A DNA stretch of 64,000 nt from Bartonella taylorii 8TBB (GTDB taxonomy: Bacteria; Pseudomonadota; Alphaproteobacteria; Rhizobiales; Rhizobiaceae), in NCBI RefSeq assembly GCF_902825155.1, contig NZ_CADEAG010000008.1, forward strand, positions 1 through 64,000. The letters are read 5' to 3'. The notes below the pieces were generated by a model. That model was not told the DNA's origin and ran no database searches. It worked only from the letters and a program-made list of their open reading frames with translations. How positions within the stretch are numbered: the first letter of the stretch is position 1; each line of letters starts with the position of its first letter. Of this stretch, positions 1 through 7,815 are shown in pieces. Position numbers and translations under genes: made by a program.

Positions 1-322
1 ATATCCGTCCTGTCCAGGCGGGTTGAAAGCGTGCCGAAATCCCTAGCCATTCAAGCCCCAACTCTATTGCCGCAAGTGAGCCACGAATATTTTGCCATGC
101 AAGACCCTGATCAATTAAATCATAAAGGTTAGAGAAATAAGGGCTTAATTCTTGTAAGCCATATTCGTCTATTAAAAAGGGCAACCAAGAAGGCGGACGC
201 GTAATAAATTTCGCACGTGGTATTTCTTCGAGTGCAGTTTTAACGTGAGGGTCAAAAGCCATTGCTTCTGCAAAACAACGTTCAAACAAGCTCGAATTTG
301 GGGGCAAAAGTGAGGAAAGCAT
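1..322 (-). CDS. Phage tail protein I (P2 gpI-like), partial
   Basis: The reverse strand is open from an ATG at 322 to the window edge, so about 107 N-terminal residues are present and the C-terminus is missing. It begins MLSSLLPPNSSLFERCFAEA and contains a region around 'WQNIRGSLAAIELGLEWLG', which fits the P2 gpI / Mu-like tail protein I family of baseplate-associated proteins. The ATG overlaps the end of the upstream baseplate J gene in the arrangement ATGA, so the two are translationally coupled. The position after V, W and J is the expected order for this family. The identity is inferred from composition and order, not from an alignment. Confidence 0.8.
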   Translation of the reverse strand, partial: MLSSLLPPNSSLFERCFAEAMAFDPHVKTALEEIPRAKFITRPPSWLPFLIDEYGLQELSPYFSNLYDLIDQGLAWQNIRGSLAAIELGLEWLGISARFQPAWTGRI

Positions 323-1188
323 CAATAAGCACGCCCCCGTTCAGACAAGACAATATCCCCCAAAGCCACTGCTTCATCGGGTGCGACCAAAATATCTGTT
401 AAGGGGGATGTTATGTTCACATGGTGAACACCCTCAACCATCAAGCGGCTTAATATCCAACTTAAAGACAGATCACGCCCAAGCCTTTGCGCACGTGCCC
501 ATTCTGCTCTTAAATTCTGCTCCGCTTTTTCCAAAACAAAGGTGCCTTCATCCGGTAACAACCAAAAATCAGCAGAAATATCGATCATCCGCTGTACCGC
601 GCTTTTCACAAGGATGTGATCATTGGTCATTTTAACATGAGGCTCATCAAGAGCTGCTTGCACCTTAGCAATTAAAGCCTCATCAGCCACCCCTGAAGGG
701 CTATCACTAAAAAGCGCAACATGAATAAGCGGGCTTTTACCCACACGATAAACAAAAGCATCTTTGACATGGATGTCGCTTGAGAGGGCAAAATATTGAT
801 ACCGTGGTACCGTGCCCCCTGTAGAATGTCCTTGTCTATTCAAGCGAATACGGCGGCGAAAACGCGCATCATCTTCATCCAAAAGGCGCGTGACCCCATG
901 AAAATCCCCCAAATAATCTAAACTTGTTCCACGGGCAAATGTGAGTAAATTATCGCGCGCCACTTCATTAATCCGCTGGCGCAAAAGCAACTCTTCATAA
1001 GCGGCCGCTTGCAATTGAATGACTACCGGATCATAAGCCGTCTTTTCCACATTATAAGGAATATGATGCGCTGCAAAAAGCTCAGTCAAACGCGTGATCT
1101 TTTGCTCTAAAATTGCTTCAACAGAAAGCTCTTCAATAATTTGTGGCAAAGGGAGTTGTGGGAGAGGAAAAGGTTCAAACTCTGTCAT
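322..1188 (-). CDS. Baseplate assembly protein J (P2 gpJ / Mu gp47 family)
   Basis: This protein of about 288 residues fits the baseplate J family, whose members form the wedge edge of contractile-tail baseplates. The family-typical central segment is visible: 'ARGTSLDYLG' followed by 'DEDDARFRRRIRL' and a C-terminal part with 'ADFWLLPDEGT'. The start at 1188 is chosen because GAGG lies a few bases upstream, two codons inside the longest frame. The first 14 bases overlap the W gene upstream and the last bases overlap the tail I start, so this is a compact baseplate operon. A structural role in the prophage tail is inferred from family and neighbours. Confidence 0.88.
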   Translation of the reverse strand: MTEFEPFPLPQLPLPQIIEELSVEAILEQKITRLTELFAAHHIPYNVEKTAYDPVVIQLQAAAYEELLLRQRINEVARDNLLTFARGTSLDYLGDFHGVTRLLDEDDARFRRRIRLNRQGHSTGGTVPRYQYFALSSDIHVKDAFVYRVGKSPLIHVALFSDSPSGVADEALIAKVQAALDEPHVKMTNDHILVKSAVQRMIDISADFWLLPDEGTFVLEKAEQNLRAEWARAQRLGRDLSLSWILSRLMVEGVHHVNITSPLTDILVAPDEAVALGDIVLSERGRAY

Positions 1189-1561
1189 CACCAACCTCTA
1201 AATTGATGCTCATTGGCTCTTTGTGTGACCAATCCCCCAAATGCCCATCGGGATAAAAAACACCCGTTAAAACAAAATGAAAAGTGCCTTCACGCGTTGC
1301 TTTTGTCAGATCAATCCTCTGCAACGAAAACCCAGGCTCTCCACACTCTGGATCATCTAGCGCTTCAACAATTGCTTGATAAAGCTGCATCATCGTTGCA
1401 GGGTCAGCATTGGCATCTTGGTAGGCCCCAACATCACACCCATAATGACGACGCAAAACCCGTGTCCCAATTCTTGTCGTCAGACATTTACGCAGTGACT
1501 GTTGGCAATGGTCCCAACCATATAAAAGAGAGCCATCCTTTTCGCTCATCCCGCACCGCAT
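1175..1561 (-). CDS. Baseplate wedge protein W (GPW/gp25 family)
   Basis: This product of up to 128 residues resembles the GPW/gp25 family of baseplate wedge proteins, which are lysozyme-like in T4 but structural in P2 and Mu. The family feature visible is a short conserved core near the N-terminus, 'RIGTRVLRRHYGCDVGAY', followed by 'YQAIVEALDDPECGEPGF'. It lies between the spike gene V and baseplate J as in other Mu-like phages. Two starts are possible: the ATG at 1561 or one at 1549, which has a purine-rich GGTGCGGG upstream. Confidence 0.85.
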   Translation of the reverse strand: MRCGMSEKDGSLLYGWDHCQQSLRKCLTTRIGTRVLRRHYGCDVGAYQDANADPATMMQLYQAIVEALDDPECGEPGFSLQRIDLTKATREGTFHFVLTGVFYPDGHLGDWSHKEPMSINLEVGDDRV

Positions 1562-1564
1562 GCT

Positions 1565-1765
1565 TTAAGCACCCTTCGTTGTCTTTGTGGAAGAAACAGT
1601 TGGGGCCGCAGAAACAACAGGTGCTGGTTTTTCAGCAATCTGACCAAGCAGCAACGGATATTTTGCCGCTTCCTCACTTAAACAAATTTCTTTACCTTTT
1701 CCCGGTGAACGCTTGCCTGCAACAAAGTCTGCATTGGTTAAAATAACATAAGTGTTCTCACGCAT
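1565..1765 (-). CDS. Small phage protein between baseplate V and W, function unknown
   Basis: A 66-residue frame starts MRENTYVILTNADFVAGKR and ends in a low-complexity tail rich in Ala, Pro, Ser and Thr. It fills the gap between V and W with 3 to 11 bases on either side, which supports it being a real gene of the operon. A strong ribosome binding site (aaaggag on the reverse strand) lies just upstream of the ATG. I do not recognise a family. The N-terminal half looks folded and the C-terminal 25 residues look disordered. Confidence 0.6.
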   Translation of the reverse strand: MRENTYVILTNADFVAGKRSPGKGKEICLSEEAAKYPLLLGQIAEKPAPVVSAAPTVSSTKTTKGA

Positions 1766-1776
1766 GATAAACTCCT

Positions 1777-2370
1777 TTAAAGGAGGCGAGAGGTTGTGGA
1801 GGGACCCATTTTGACCCCACCGTGTTTGTGGCTTGCGCCAACAGATTTTTGATTGTGCTGCAAATCTTCTGCTTGAATGTGCACACTACCCGTCAATTCA
1901 ACACGGGTTGATTGATGAGAAAGCACCAAACCTTGGCTACTCAAATGGATTTGGTTTTGCCCATGGGAGAGAATGAGTTCATCCTTCGTGATACGCAAAG
2001 CGCCACCGGCATAACACAGAGCAAATTCTTGGAAAGAGCGTGCGGGATTAGGCGCATCCTCACTATAGCTATCGCGCACCACCAGAGAGGCAGAACCAAT
2101 TTCGCCATGGGGGTTTAACAACCGCACCGGATCACCAACATGGAGGGGCATATTGCTTGAGAGAGCGCCAGAAGCCTCTTGCGCTTGTAGCCAAGGCGAT
2201 AAAACCGCTTGTCCATTGGAACCCTGTTCGGAAAGTTTCACCCGAACCCTATGGCCATCAACTTCTGCAACCCGACCGATCATGTGCTGGTTGGCAAGAC
2301 AGCGTTCAAGCGCATCAAGACGCTTCATTATTTGCCGCAAGGTGTCACTCAAAAGATGCGCATCATTCAT
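1777..2370 (-). CDS. Baseplate spike/assembly protein V (P2 gpV / Mu gp45 family)
   Basis: This protein of about 197 residues has an N-terminal OB-fold-type stretch ('GRVAEVDGHRVRVKL') followed by repeats of short beta strands (LILSHGQNQIHLSSQGLVLS) that match the C-terminal beta-helix of the membrane-piercing spike family. The C-terminus contains HKHGG, similar to the histidine-rich metal-binding tip of gpV and gp45 proteins. The start at 2370 is preferred because GAGGTGGGG precedes it. The frame continues upstream six more codons without a better site. It overlaps the gp37-like gene by 8 bases. Confidence 0.87.
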   Translation of the reverse strand: MNDAHLLSDTLRQIMKRLDALERCLANQHMIGRVAEVDGHRVRVKLSEQGSNGQAVLSPWLQAQEASGALSSNMPLHVGDPVRLLNPHGEIGSASLVVRDSYSEDAPNPARSFQEFALCYAGGALRITKDELILSHGQNQIHLSSQGLVLSHQSTRVELTGSVHIQAEDLQHNQKSVGASHKHGGVKMGPSTTSRLL

Positions 2371-2887
2371 GCCCCACCTCATCATCACATGAAATCAAAC
2401 CACTTTTGAGTTGTCCTTCATTACAAAAAATATTCTGTCCCAACTGATGCAAATCTTGGTGCCATTCCACCACGCTTATCGATACACCACGCTGCTTAAT
2501 CGCCACAGAGACAATCGGTTCAATTTGTACATCTCGCGGGGCGCTCAAATGCGTTAGCCCCCACAATTGCCCGCTATGACAAAGCACCGCAATAGCTTCT
2601 GCTAAAAGCCAACTGGAAACATCACGCTCTTTGCCTGTGGTGATAATAAAAGCCCCTAAATGAAGATCAGCACTCATGTGCCCAGAAGCAACAGAAATTA
2701 AACGGCTTTCTAACACCGCAACCCGTATTGCTGGTGCCACCAGCATCTGTGTTTCCAATTCTTCTAAATTAAAACGTCCAAATTGACAGCCGCAATCGCG
2801 CACATCTGGAAAAGCGCCTTTAAGACTCCTTATCACCGCCTCACGAAACGCATTAATGCGCCCTGCTTGCTTGACTGTTTGACTCAT
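2363..2887 (-). CDS. Mu gp37-like tail protein
   Basis: The product is about 174 residues and fits the Mu gp37 family (DUF1834-type), small proteins between the head-completion and tail genes. Visible traits are an N-terminal helix (INAFREAVIRSLKGAFPDVR) and a core with 'HLGAFIITTG...SWLLAEAIAVLCH'. The ATG at 2887 overlaps the stop of the virion morphogenesis gene (ATGA), which decides the start over the longer frame. The molecular role is not established in this family. Assignment rests on order and general resemblance. Confidence 0.7.
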   Translation of the reverse strand: MSQTVKQAGRINAFREAVIRSLKGAFPDVRDCGCQFGRFNLEELETQMLVAPAIRVAVLESRLISVASGHMSADLHLGAFIITTGKERDVSSWLLAEAIAVLCHSGQLWGLTHLSAPRDVQIEPIVSVAIKQRGVSISVVEWHQDLHQLGQNIFCNEGQLKSGLISCDDEVGHE

Positions 2888-3378
2888 GAAAAGACCCTTT
2901 CCAGCCAATCTTCTGCCGCTTTGACAATTTCCACTTTATTGTGCTCTGAAAGCCCCAAATAAGGGCGTGCGGGCATGGTCACTTGATGCACACAAACAAA
3001 GCGGTGTGCATTGCCGCTTTTAAGAAAAAAGCGCAGTGTCTTGCCATTTCTCGGGCGAATAACCCCACCCAATTGGTGAATCCGCGCATAAACCAACCCA
3101 GAGCCCACAATCACCTGTTCTGGTGAAGCTTTCATATCAATGGAGCGTGAAAGCGCCCCACTGGCATAAAGAATAGAGGTACGGGCATAATTGTTTTTCC
3201 ACTTCTCTCCTTGGGGAGAGGTTTTTTCGCTTTGAATCCGCCGCCTTGTGCTCTCTTGAATGAGGCGCCCAACCCCTTGTGCCAAAGTCCCCATCGAGCT
3301 ATCAGCGCCCTTTTGCAAAAAGGATAAAGCCGCTTCAAGCCCCATCTCTTTAATCTCAATATGGGTTGAAACAGACAT
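2884..3378 (-). CDS. Virion morphogenesis protein (Mu gpG / P2 gpS family, tail completion)
   Basis: This 164-residue product fits the phage virion morphogenesis family. It shows the typical order of an N-terminal helical region, a middle segment with 'IQSEKTSPQGEKWKNNYAR', then 'LYASGALSRSI' and 'VYARIHQLGGVIRPRNGKTLRFF'. The 'IHQ.GG' and 'R..F' elements recur in the family. Family members complete the head-tail connection. In Mu the gpG gene lies before the protease; here it lies after gp36, so gene order differs from Mu. Confidence 0.85.
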   Translation of the reverse strand: MSVSTHIEIKEMGLEAALSFLQKGADSSMGTLAQGVGRLIQESTRRRIQSEKTSPQGEKWKNNYARTSILYASGALSRSIDMKASPEQVIVGSGLVYARIHQLGGVIRPRNGKTLRFFLKSGNAHRFVCVHQVTMPARPYLGLSEHNKVEIVKAAEDWLERVFS

Positions 3379-3379
3379 G

Positions 3380-3802
3380 TTACCTTCCCATCAAACGCGG
3401 CTTAGCATGAAAAAAAGCCCCATCACGCACGGGGCCATCTTCGCTCATAATTTTAGGTTCATCGACCCCTAAACCCGCTTTGCCTTCCGCAATGCGTTTC
3501 AAAAGTTCAACCGCCTGTTTGTAACGATCTTCAATGGTCGTGGTCAGTGCCGTATGGCGTATGGCTAAATTATAAACAGCAATATTGACACAGATCATGC
3601 CCAAAGCCGCTGGCTGTCCAGCAATCGGGACCACGTAGCGATGAGACAAATGCACATCAATCTCACCGCTTGCCTGTTCGAGCGCGCGGGCAATGGCTTG
3701 CTCTGAAAAAACTGGATCAGAATTCTCATCCATTCCACATAAGTCATCCAAGAAGTCATCACCCCAGAGCTCTTCAATCAATGTTTTGCTTGCATAAGCC
3801 AT
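3380..3802 (-). CDS. Mu gp36-like protein (DUF1320 family), head-tail connector candidate
   Basis: This 140-residue product matches the DUF1320/gp36 pattern: an acidic N-terminal half with 'AIARALEQASGEIDVHLSHRYVVPI', then a helical segment 'CVNIAVYNLAIRHT' and 'RYKQAVELLKRIAEGKAGLGV'. It sits immediately downstream of the capsid gene and one base before the virion morphogenesis gene, the position of head-tail connectors. No catalytic motif is present. The connector role is inferred from family and position. Confidence 0.83.
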   Translation of the reverse strand: MAYASKTLIEELWGDDFLDDLCGMDENSDPVFSEQAIARALEQASGEIDVHLSHRYVVPIAGQPAALGMICVNIAVYNLAIRHTALTTTIEDRYKQAVELLKRIAEGKAGLGVDEPKIMSEDGPVRDGAFFHAKPRLMGR

Positions 3803-3817
3803 ATTTCAAAGTTTCCC

Positions 3818-4783
3818 TTAGACAACTTCTTGCAATAAAACGCCGGCATCTTTTGCTGCCACCAATTCGCACACACGTTCCCCCACACGCACCCGTTTAC
3901 CGCCTGACAAGCCGATATCTGGATCTTGGATCACCCCTGATAAACGTTCACCCAATTGGGCGCTAAAACCCCAACTGATGACCGATCCATCCGCCTGTTG
4001 TTTGGTAGGATCAATATAAAGCAGTGCAATCTTATTGCCCCAAACACGTGCCAATTGCGCCGAACGCCCTTTGCGGGCCAAATTCACTTGCGATTCACCA
4101 ATGAGTAAACGTTCAGGGTGTATTTCCATCAGATCAGCAAATTGCGCCTTGGTGACAAAACCATCAGCAGTGCCACCTCCTTTAACAGCTTTAATGATTT
4201 TAGGATGGCGTTTGAGTTTTGACCAAACAACTTTGCCCATCACAATGGTGTTGGGCGTATAGACGAGAGCTTTATCCATCGCCTCATCTAAAGTGGCATA
4301 AGGGTCAGATTTTTCATAATCGCTAAATTTATTTTCACCTTTGAGAGTAATCACCCGCTCTGGTGCGTAATTTTCACTTCTTTGCACAAGGGCTGCAACA
4401 CGTACTTCACGCCCCAATTCTAGCAAATTGGCAAGTCCCTCTACAGCTGTCTTTTCGGGGTTATAACGTGAGCGTCGCTCCGCCCGTGCACGCGCCGCTG
4501 CTTCAATATCTGAATTGGGGATGAGATCATCCAATCCGTAATCTTTAACACTGGCTTCCCGTTCAAAGGCAGAAAATTCCACCACATTCGGGCGCCCTTT
4601 CCGCCCTATCTCAAGTTCAGGCACGGTAAAATTTTCCGCTAAAGGAAATTCACTATATTTAAACACCTCACTTAAAACACAAACGCGTGGCAAAACTTTA
4701 TCGCCAATAAGAGAACCTGCTGGATTGCGATAACCAATAGCAATAGCAGTGAGTGTTGGATCAATGGGAAAAGGTCTGTTCAT
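3818..4783 (-). CDS. Major capsid protein candidate
   Basis: This 321-residue protein follows the protease and decoration genes, where the major capsid protein lies in Mu-like phages. It starts 'MNRPFPIDPTLTAIAIGYRN' and contains 'RRSRYNPEKTAVEGLANLLELGREVRVAALV', a helix typical of capsid proteins of transposable phages, plus 'TPNTIVMGKVVWSKLKRHP'. The length is near that of Mu gpT (about 300). The sequence is soluble, without membrane segments. Assignment as capsid is by family resemblance and synteny. Confidence 0.85.
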   Translation of the reverse strand: MNRPFPIDPTLTAIAIGYRNPAGSLIGDKVLPRVCVLSEVFKYSEFPLAENFTVPELEIGRKGRPNVVEFSAFEREASVKDYGLDDLIPNSDIEAAARARAERRSRYNPEKTAVEGLANLLELGREVRVAALVQRSENYAPERVITLKGENKFSDYEKSDPYATLDEAMDKALVYTPNTIVMGKVVWSKLKRHPKIIKAVKGGGTADGFVTKAQFADLMEIHPERLLIGESQVNLARKGRSAQLARVWGNKIALLYIDPTKQQADGSVISWGFSAQLGERLSGVIQDPDIGLSGGKRVRVGERVCELVAAKDAGVLLQEVV

Positions 4784-4795
4784 TTTAAGCCTCGA

Positions 4796-5137
4796 TTAAT
4801 TCATTTTAAAAGGAATAACATCACCAGCAGAGCCATCACTCATGGCAATGCCAATGGTGCGATCTGCTGCTTCTGCCTTAATGGCGTGCCCCTTTGGGTC
4901 AGAGGTCAAAAAATCACCAAAGGAAACATTGCCCCCACAAACCACTTCGCCCCAACCACATTGGCCAACATCAATCATCTCACCAGCCTTTGCGCCAAGA
5001 GAGCCAGCACTGCCTAATAATTTATCACCCTTACCAGAAGCCGTTGCCACCGAACCATCGGTGCGCGCCGCAACAATGCAATAAGGTGAGATCACATCGG
5101 TGGCGCGAAAAGATTTAATCAAAATCATCGTACTCAT
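4796..5137 (-). CDS. Head decoration protein candidate (DUF2190 family)
   Basis: This product of about 113 residues has the Gly/Ala-rich beta composition of DUF2190 proteins, with 'AGEMIDVGQCGWGEVVCGG' followed by a segment on 'ADRTIGIAMSDG'. Members usually lie beside the capsid gene and are thought to decorate the head. The ATG at 5137 overlaps the protease stop as ATGA and has AGGAG upstream, which selects it over an in-frame start eight codons earlier. The decoration role is inferred. Confidence 0.8.
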   Translation of the reverse strand: MSTMILIKSFRATDVISPYCIVAARTDGSVATASGKGDKLLGSAGSLGAKAGEMIDVGQCGWGEVVCGGNVSFGDFLTSDPKGHAIKAEAADRTIGIAMSDGSAGDVIPFKMN

Positions 5138-6180
5138 GATTGGCGCTCCTTTTGTTCGCAAATATAATCAACCGCTTGGCTAATGGTGATGTCGAAGCCT
5201 TTTTGCTTCTGCTCTTCTTGATAATGGCGTGCCGCAAGAGCAACCTCTTCTGGAGCAAGCTTTTGTTCTTGCACCAAAGCACACGCCTCTAAAGGGCTTG
5301 TTGAGGCAAGCGCCGGCAACTTCTCGACCAAACTTTTAAAATGCTCGATGCCCCCTTTAAGGCTACATAACGCACGATATTCCTCGCGCGCAGCCGGCAA
5401 AATCTTGCCCTCTTCAATTGTCTTGTCTAAAAGACTCTCAATGGCACTGTTTTTTTGCTCTTCTTGCAAAAGCGCTAAATCTTCTCGCGCTTTTGTTAAT
5501 TGGGCATTTAATTCCACGCGTTCCTTTTCGCGCGCTTTAAGCGTTGCTAAAACCTCATCCGCTTTAGCATCTTCTGCCAGCGATAGTGCACTGGCAATGG
5601 CTGTCAAATCCATCATTTTCTCCGTCAAAGTTATAGGGGAAGGCTGTTCACGGCTTAAAGCCGTCATGACAAGGGCTGGACGATTGACCAGTCCTGCACC
5701 TGCTAAATGCAAAATTTCACCTTTCTTGGAATGGCGAAACTCAGGCGAAAGATAGCGATATTCTCGGGAAATAATTTTTTGGGTAGCCATATCGGTCCAT
5801 TTAACACGCCCCCAAATCGCACCATCCCGCTCTGCTAATTCTTCAATCCAGCCACTGGCAGGCGCTTCTAAACCATTTCTCGCACGGTGATGTTGCCCAT
5901 GCTCATAATCAATCACAAGCGGTCCTTTATTGGCTGCAAAGGCTTTTAAAATCGTTTGCGGGTTATAATGCCATTGTCGTCCATCACGTGCCTTCACATG
6001 AGGCGCTTTGGGCAAAAGCTCTACCCATTCAGGCGCTTGGCTAACGGTGGCGTCTTCACATGAAATGTCTTGGCATAAAACGTCTTTGTATAAAACGTCT
6101 GGGCAAAGATCTATTAACGCAGCATGAAATATCTCAGCATGCTCATCTTCGCCATTTTCGTGAAATTCCTGTTTCATCAT
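5134..6180 (-). CDS. Prophage head maturation protease/scaffold (Mu gpI-like)
   Basis: This 348-residue product resembles Mu protein I, a prohead protease with a C-terminal scaffold. The N-terminal half contains the family hallmark 'GPLVIDYEHGQHHRA' and 'YRYLSPEFRHSKKGEILHLAGAGLVNRPAL'. The C-terminal half is a charged, helical, probably coiled-coil scaffold ('LATLKAREKERVELNAQLTKAREDL'). In Mu an internal start makes the scaffold alone; a Met-Met-Asp segment near residue 188 is a possible equivalent here. An N-terminal stretch with near-repeats (LYKDVL, LCQDIS) looks expanded. It is the first gene after a putative late promoter. Confidence 0.87.
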   Translation of the reverse strand: MMKQEFHENGEDEHAEIFHAALIDLCPDVLYKDVLCQDISCEDATVSQAPEWVELLPKAPHVKARDGRQWHYNPQTILKAFAANKGPLVIDYEHGQHHRARNGLEAPASGWIEELAERDGAIWGRVKWTDMATQKIISREYRYLSPEFRHSKKGEILHLAGAGLVNRPALVMTALSREQPSPITLTEKMMDLTAIASALSLAEDAKADEVLATLKAREKERVELNAQLTKAREDLALLQEEQKNSAIESLLDKTIEEGKILPAAREEYRALCSLKGGIEHFKSLVEKLPALASTSPLEACALVQEQKLAPEEVALAARHYQEEQKQKGFDITISQAVDYICEQKERQS

Positions 6181-6233
6181 TGCCTATTGCTTTACAATTG
6201 TTATTGGCAATACAATGCATGAAACTTACTCCC

Positions 6234-6259
6234 ACTATAAGTCTGACACTGTCAGTCAA
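6234..6259 (-). promoter_or_regulatory. Putative Mor-controlled phage promoter with 13-bp dyad, head operon
   Basis: The reverse strand carries TTGACT (6259-6254), a perfect dyad CTGACAGTGTCAG (6255-6243) and TATAGT (6239-6234), about 55 bases upstream of the protease start. The same arrangement occurs at 13705-13731. The 14-bp spacing between the two hexamers is too short for an ordinary sigma-70 promoter, which suggests that an activator bound to the dyad is needed. A Mor-family activator is encoded at 13736-14143. The link to Mor is inference. Confidence 0.55.
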
Positions 6260-6474
6260 AAGAGCATTTCTCAAAAAAGCACTCTTTTCCCTATTATTCT
6301 CCTTGTAAGAAAAACCTCCGTGCCAAACCATCCCATAAAATCGTTTTCAAAGGCACTTCAAAGGCGATAGAGCGCCGTTGTGAAGTGAGAGGTACAATTT
6401 ATCGTCTTATACAAAAGAAGCTTCTCTCGAGCCATTTTTTTAAAGATTGCTTTTAAACTGTTAAACTGTTATTT

Positions 6475-6550
6475 CTATCCACGAGGCGTGAGCCAGTTAT
6501 ACCAGGACGGTTTTACCGGATCTGCGAGGAGTTGACCGCCCTCCACGCCT
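6475..6550 (-). other. Structured spacer with possible 23-codon ORF
   Basis: The 430-base gap between the gp30-like gene and the protease contains a closing stem AGGCGTG/CACGCCT (6484-6490 with 6544-6550) enclosing a smaller CGGT/ACCG hairpin. On the reverse strand a GTG at 6546 opens a 23-codon frame ending WYNWLTPRG before TAG at 6475-6477. Apart from this and the promoter at 6234-6259 I see no gene in 6181-6609. Whether the signal is a tiny protein, an RNA element or chance is open. Confidence 0.3.
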
Positions 6551-6609
6551 TCTCATTTTCCTCGCCTCTTTTCCGTTAAGAACACAAGACTTTCTTCCTG
6601 TTATTTTCT

Positions 6610-7815
6610 TTACAACAACCTCTCGCCCTTTTTTTCAGCCGCATCCAATAAGCGTTCAATTTCTCTAGAGCTTTTTTTATGCATGGAGGTCAACCACCAT
6701 TCTTGTTTGCTTGCCACAAATTTAACCGCTAAGCGCCACCATACCCCATCATTTTCACCCAAAAACACAACGCTCGGTACACCTTTTCGCCTGATAATTC
6801 CATGGGGGCGGATGAGTGTTTGAATGGCGCCTCGAAAATCATCCAAGTGAAGAGCTCGCACTTGATGCTCTAACAAAATATGTTTCACACTGTCTGAGGA
6901 TAAGCGAATAAGAGAATTTTCCGCTGCAAAAACATCACCCACCTTTTGTGGTATAGGTGCAATGGGTATAAACCCACGCGGCAAACGTCCTTCAAACATG
7001 GCTTCCAAAAGCGGCGAACCCACAATATCTTCAATGGCAATGCGCTTGTCATTGTCCCCCATCACAGAGACTTTATCACTTAAAAAACTGCTTAAATTTT
7101 GCGCCCGATGTTTCCCAGGGTTCAAATGCCATCCAGGATCAATCCCCTTTGGTATCTTTTCAACTTGTCCCGTTCGCTTATTGTGCCAAACCTTCTGTTC
7201 CACTTGAAGTGGCTCCGCCCCCTCTTCATAGCCTAAATCTTCTGCTTCATAACGGCTTACCTGTCGCACACTGCATTTACACCGCCAGCCATTCGGTGGA
7301 TAAAGCCAATCCCAAACCGGATCATCAACGGGTGCGGTAAACCCCACCCAACTTTCATGTTCTAAACGCTTATGTTCTGAACTGGACAAAGCATAGGTGA
7401 GATAGGGCAAAAATTCTTTATTATTTTGCGTACGCTCCCATTCACCTGCCGCATGGGCACTCATGGTATTAGCCCAATAGACCGTTTCTAAACGCCGTGG
7501 ACTCCCCAATTGCACCACGCTCTTTTCACCAGTTTTGGGATCAATGCTGGTCTTTTTCCCCCACCAACCCTTTTCCTGTAAAATCGGCATCAAATTTTTT
7601 TGAAAATCTTGAAAAGGAACTTGATGTTTTATGGCTTCTCCAACCGCTCGCTTAAAATCATCCAAAATGTCATAGCCCACCGATTTTGCCACCGTAAAGG
7701 AAAAAGCATGCTCTTCTGGTGCCACATCACGCCAATCAAAGCTTGGAACAAGTGCCTTGGCTTCAAAATAACGGGTGACCTCTTTGGGAGCAGTTTTAAA
7801 AAGTTCCTCATCCAT
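6610..7815 (-). CDS. Head morphogenesis protein (Mu gp30/F, SPP1 gp7 family)
   Basis: This protein of about 401 residues fits the phage head morphogenesis family (minor head protein, Mu gp30). The middle shows the family-typical 'YWANTMSAHAAGEWERTQ', 'DDPVWDWLYPPNGWRCKCSVR', with clustered Cys and Trp as in SPP1 gp7-like domains. The C-terminal 100 residues ('IRLSSDSVKHILLEH...WWLTSMHKKS') look like a separate barnase/EndoU/ColicinE5-type or phage-specific domain, which occurs fused to such proteins. The ATG at 7815 overlaps the portal gene end. The family role is in head assembly and DNA ejection. Confidence 0.85.
   Translation of the reverse strand: MDEELFKTAPKEVTRYFEAKALVPSFDWRDVAPEEHAFSFTVAKSVGYDILDDFKRAVGEAIKHQVPFQDFQKNLMPILQEKGWWGKKTSIDPKTGEKSVVQLGSPRRLETVYWANTMSAHAAGEWERTQNNKEFLPYLTYALSSSEHKRLEHESWVGFTAPVDDPVWDWLYPPNGWRCKCSVRQVSRYEAEDLGYEEGAEPLQVEQKVWHNKRTGQVEKIPKGIDPGWHLNPGKHRAQNLSSFLSDKVSVMGDNDKRIAIEDIVGSPLLEAMFEGRLPRGFIPIAPIPQKVGDVFAAENSLIRLSSDSVKHILLEHQVRALHLDDFRGAIQTLIRPHGIIRRKGVPSVVFLGENDGVWWRLAVKFVASKQEWWLTSMHKKSSREIERLLDAAEKKGERLL

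Noticed and set aside
6484..6550. tRNA-sized fold with a 7-base closing stem
   Set aside because: No T-loop consensus (GTTCRA), no proper D-arm or anticodon arm, and no CCA. It does not fit a tRNA on either strand.
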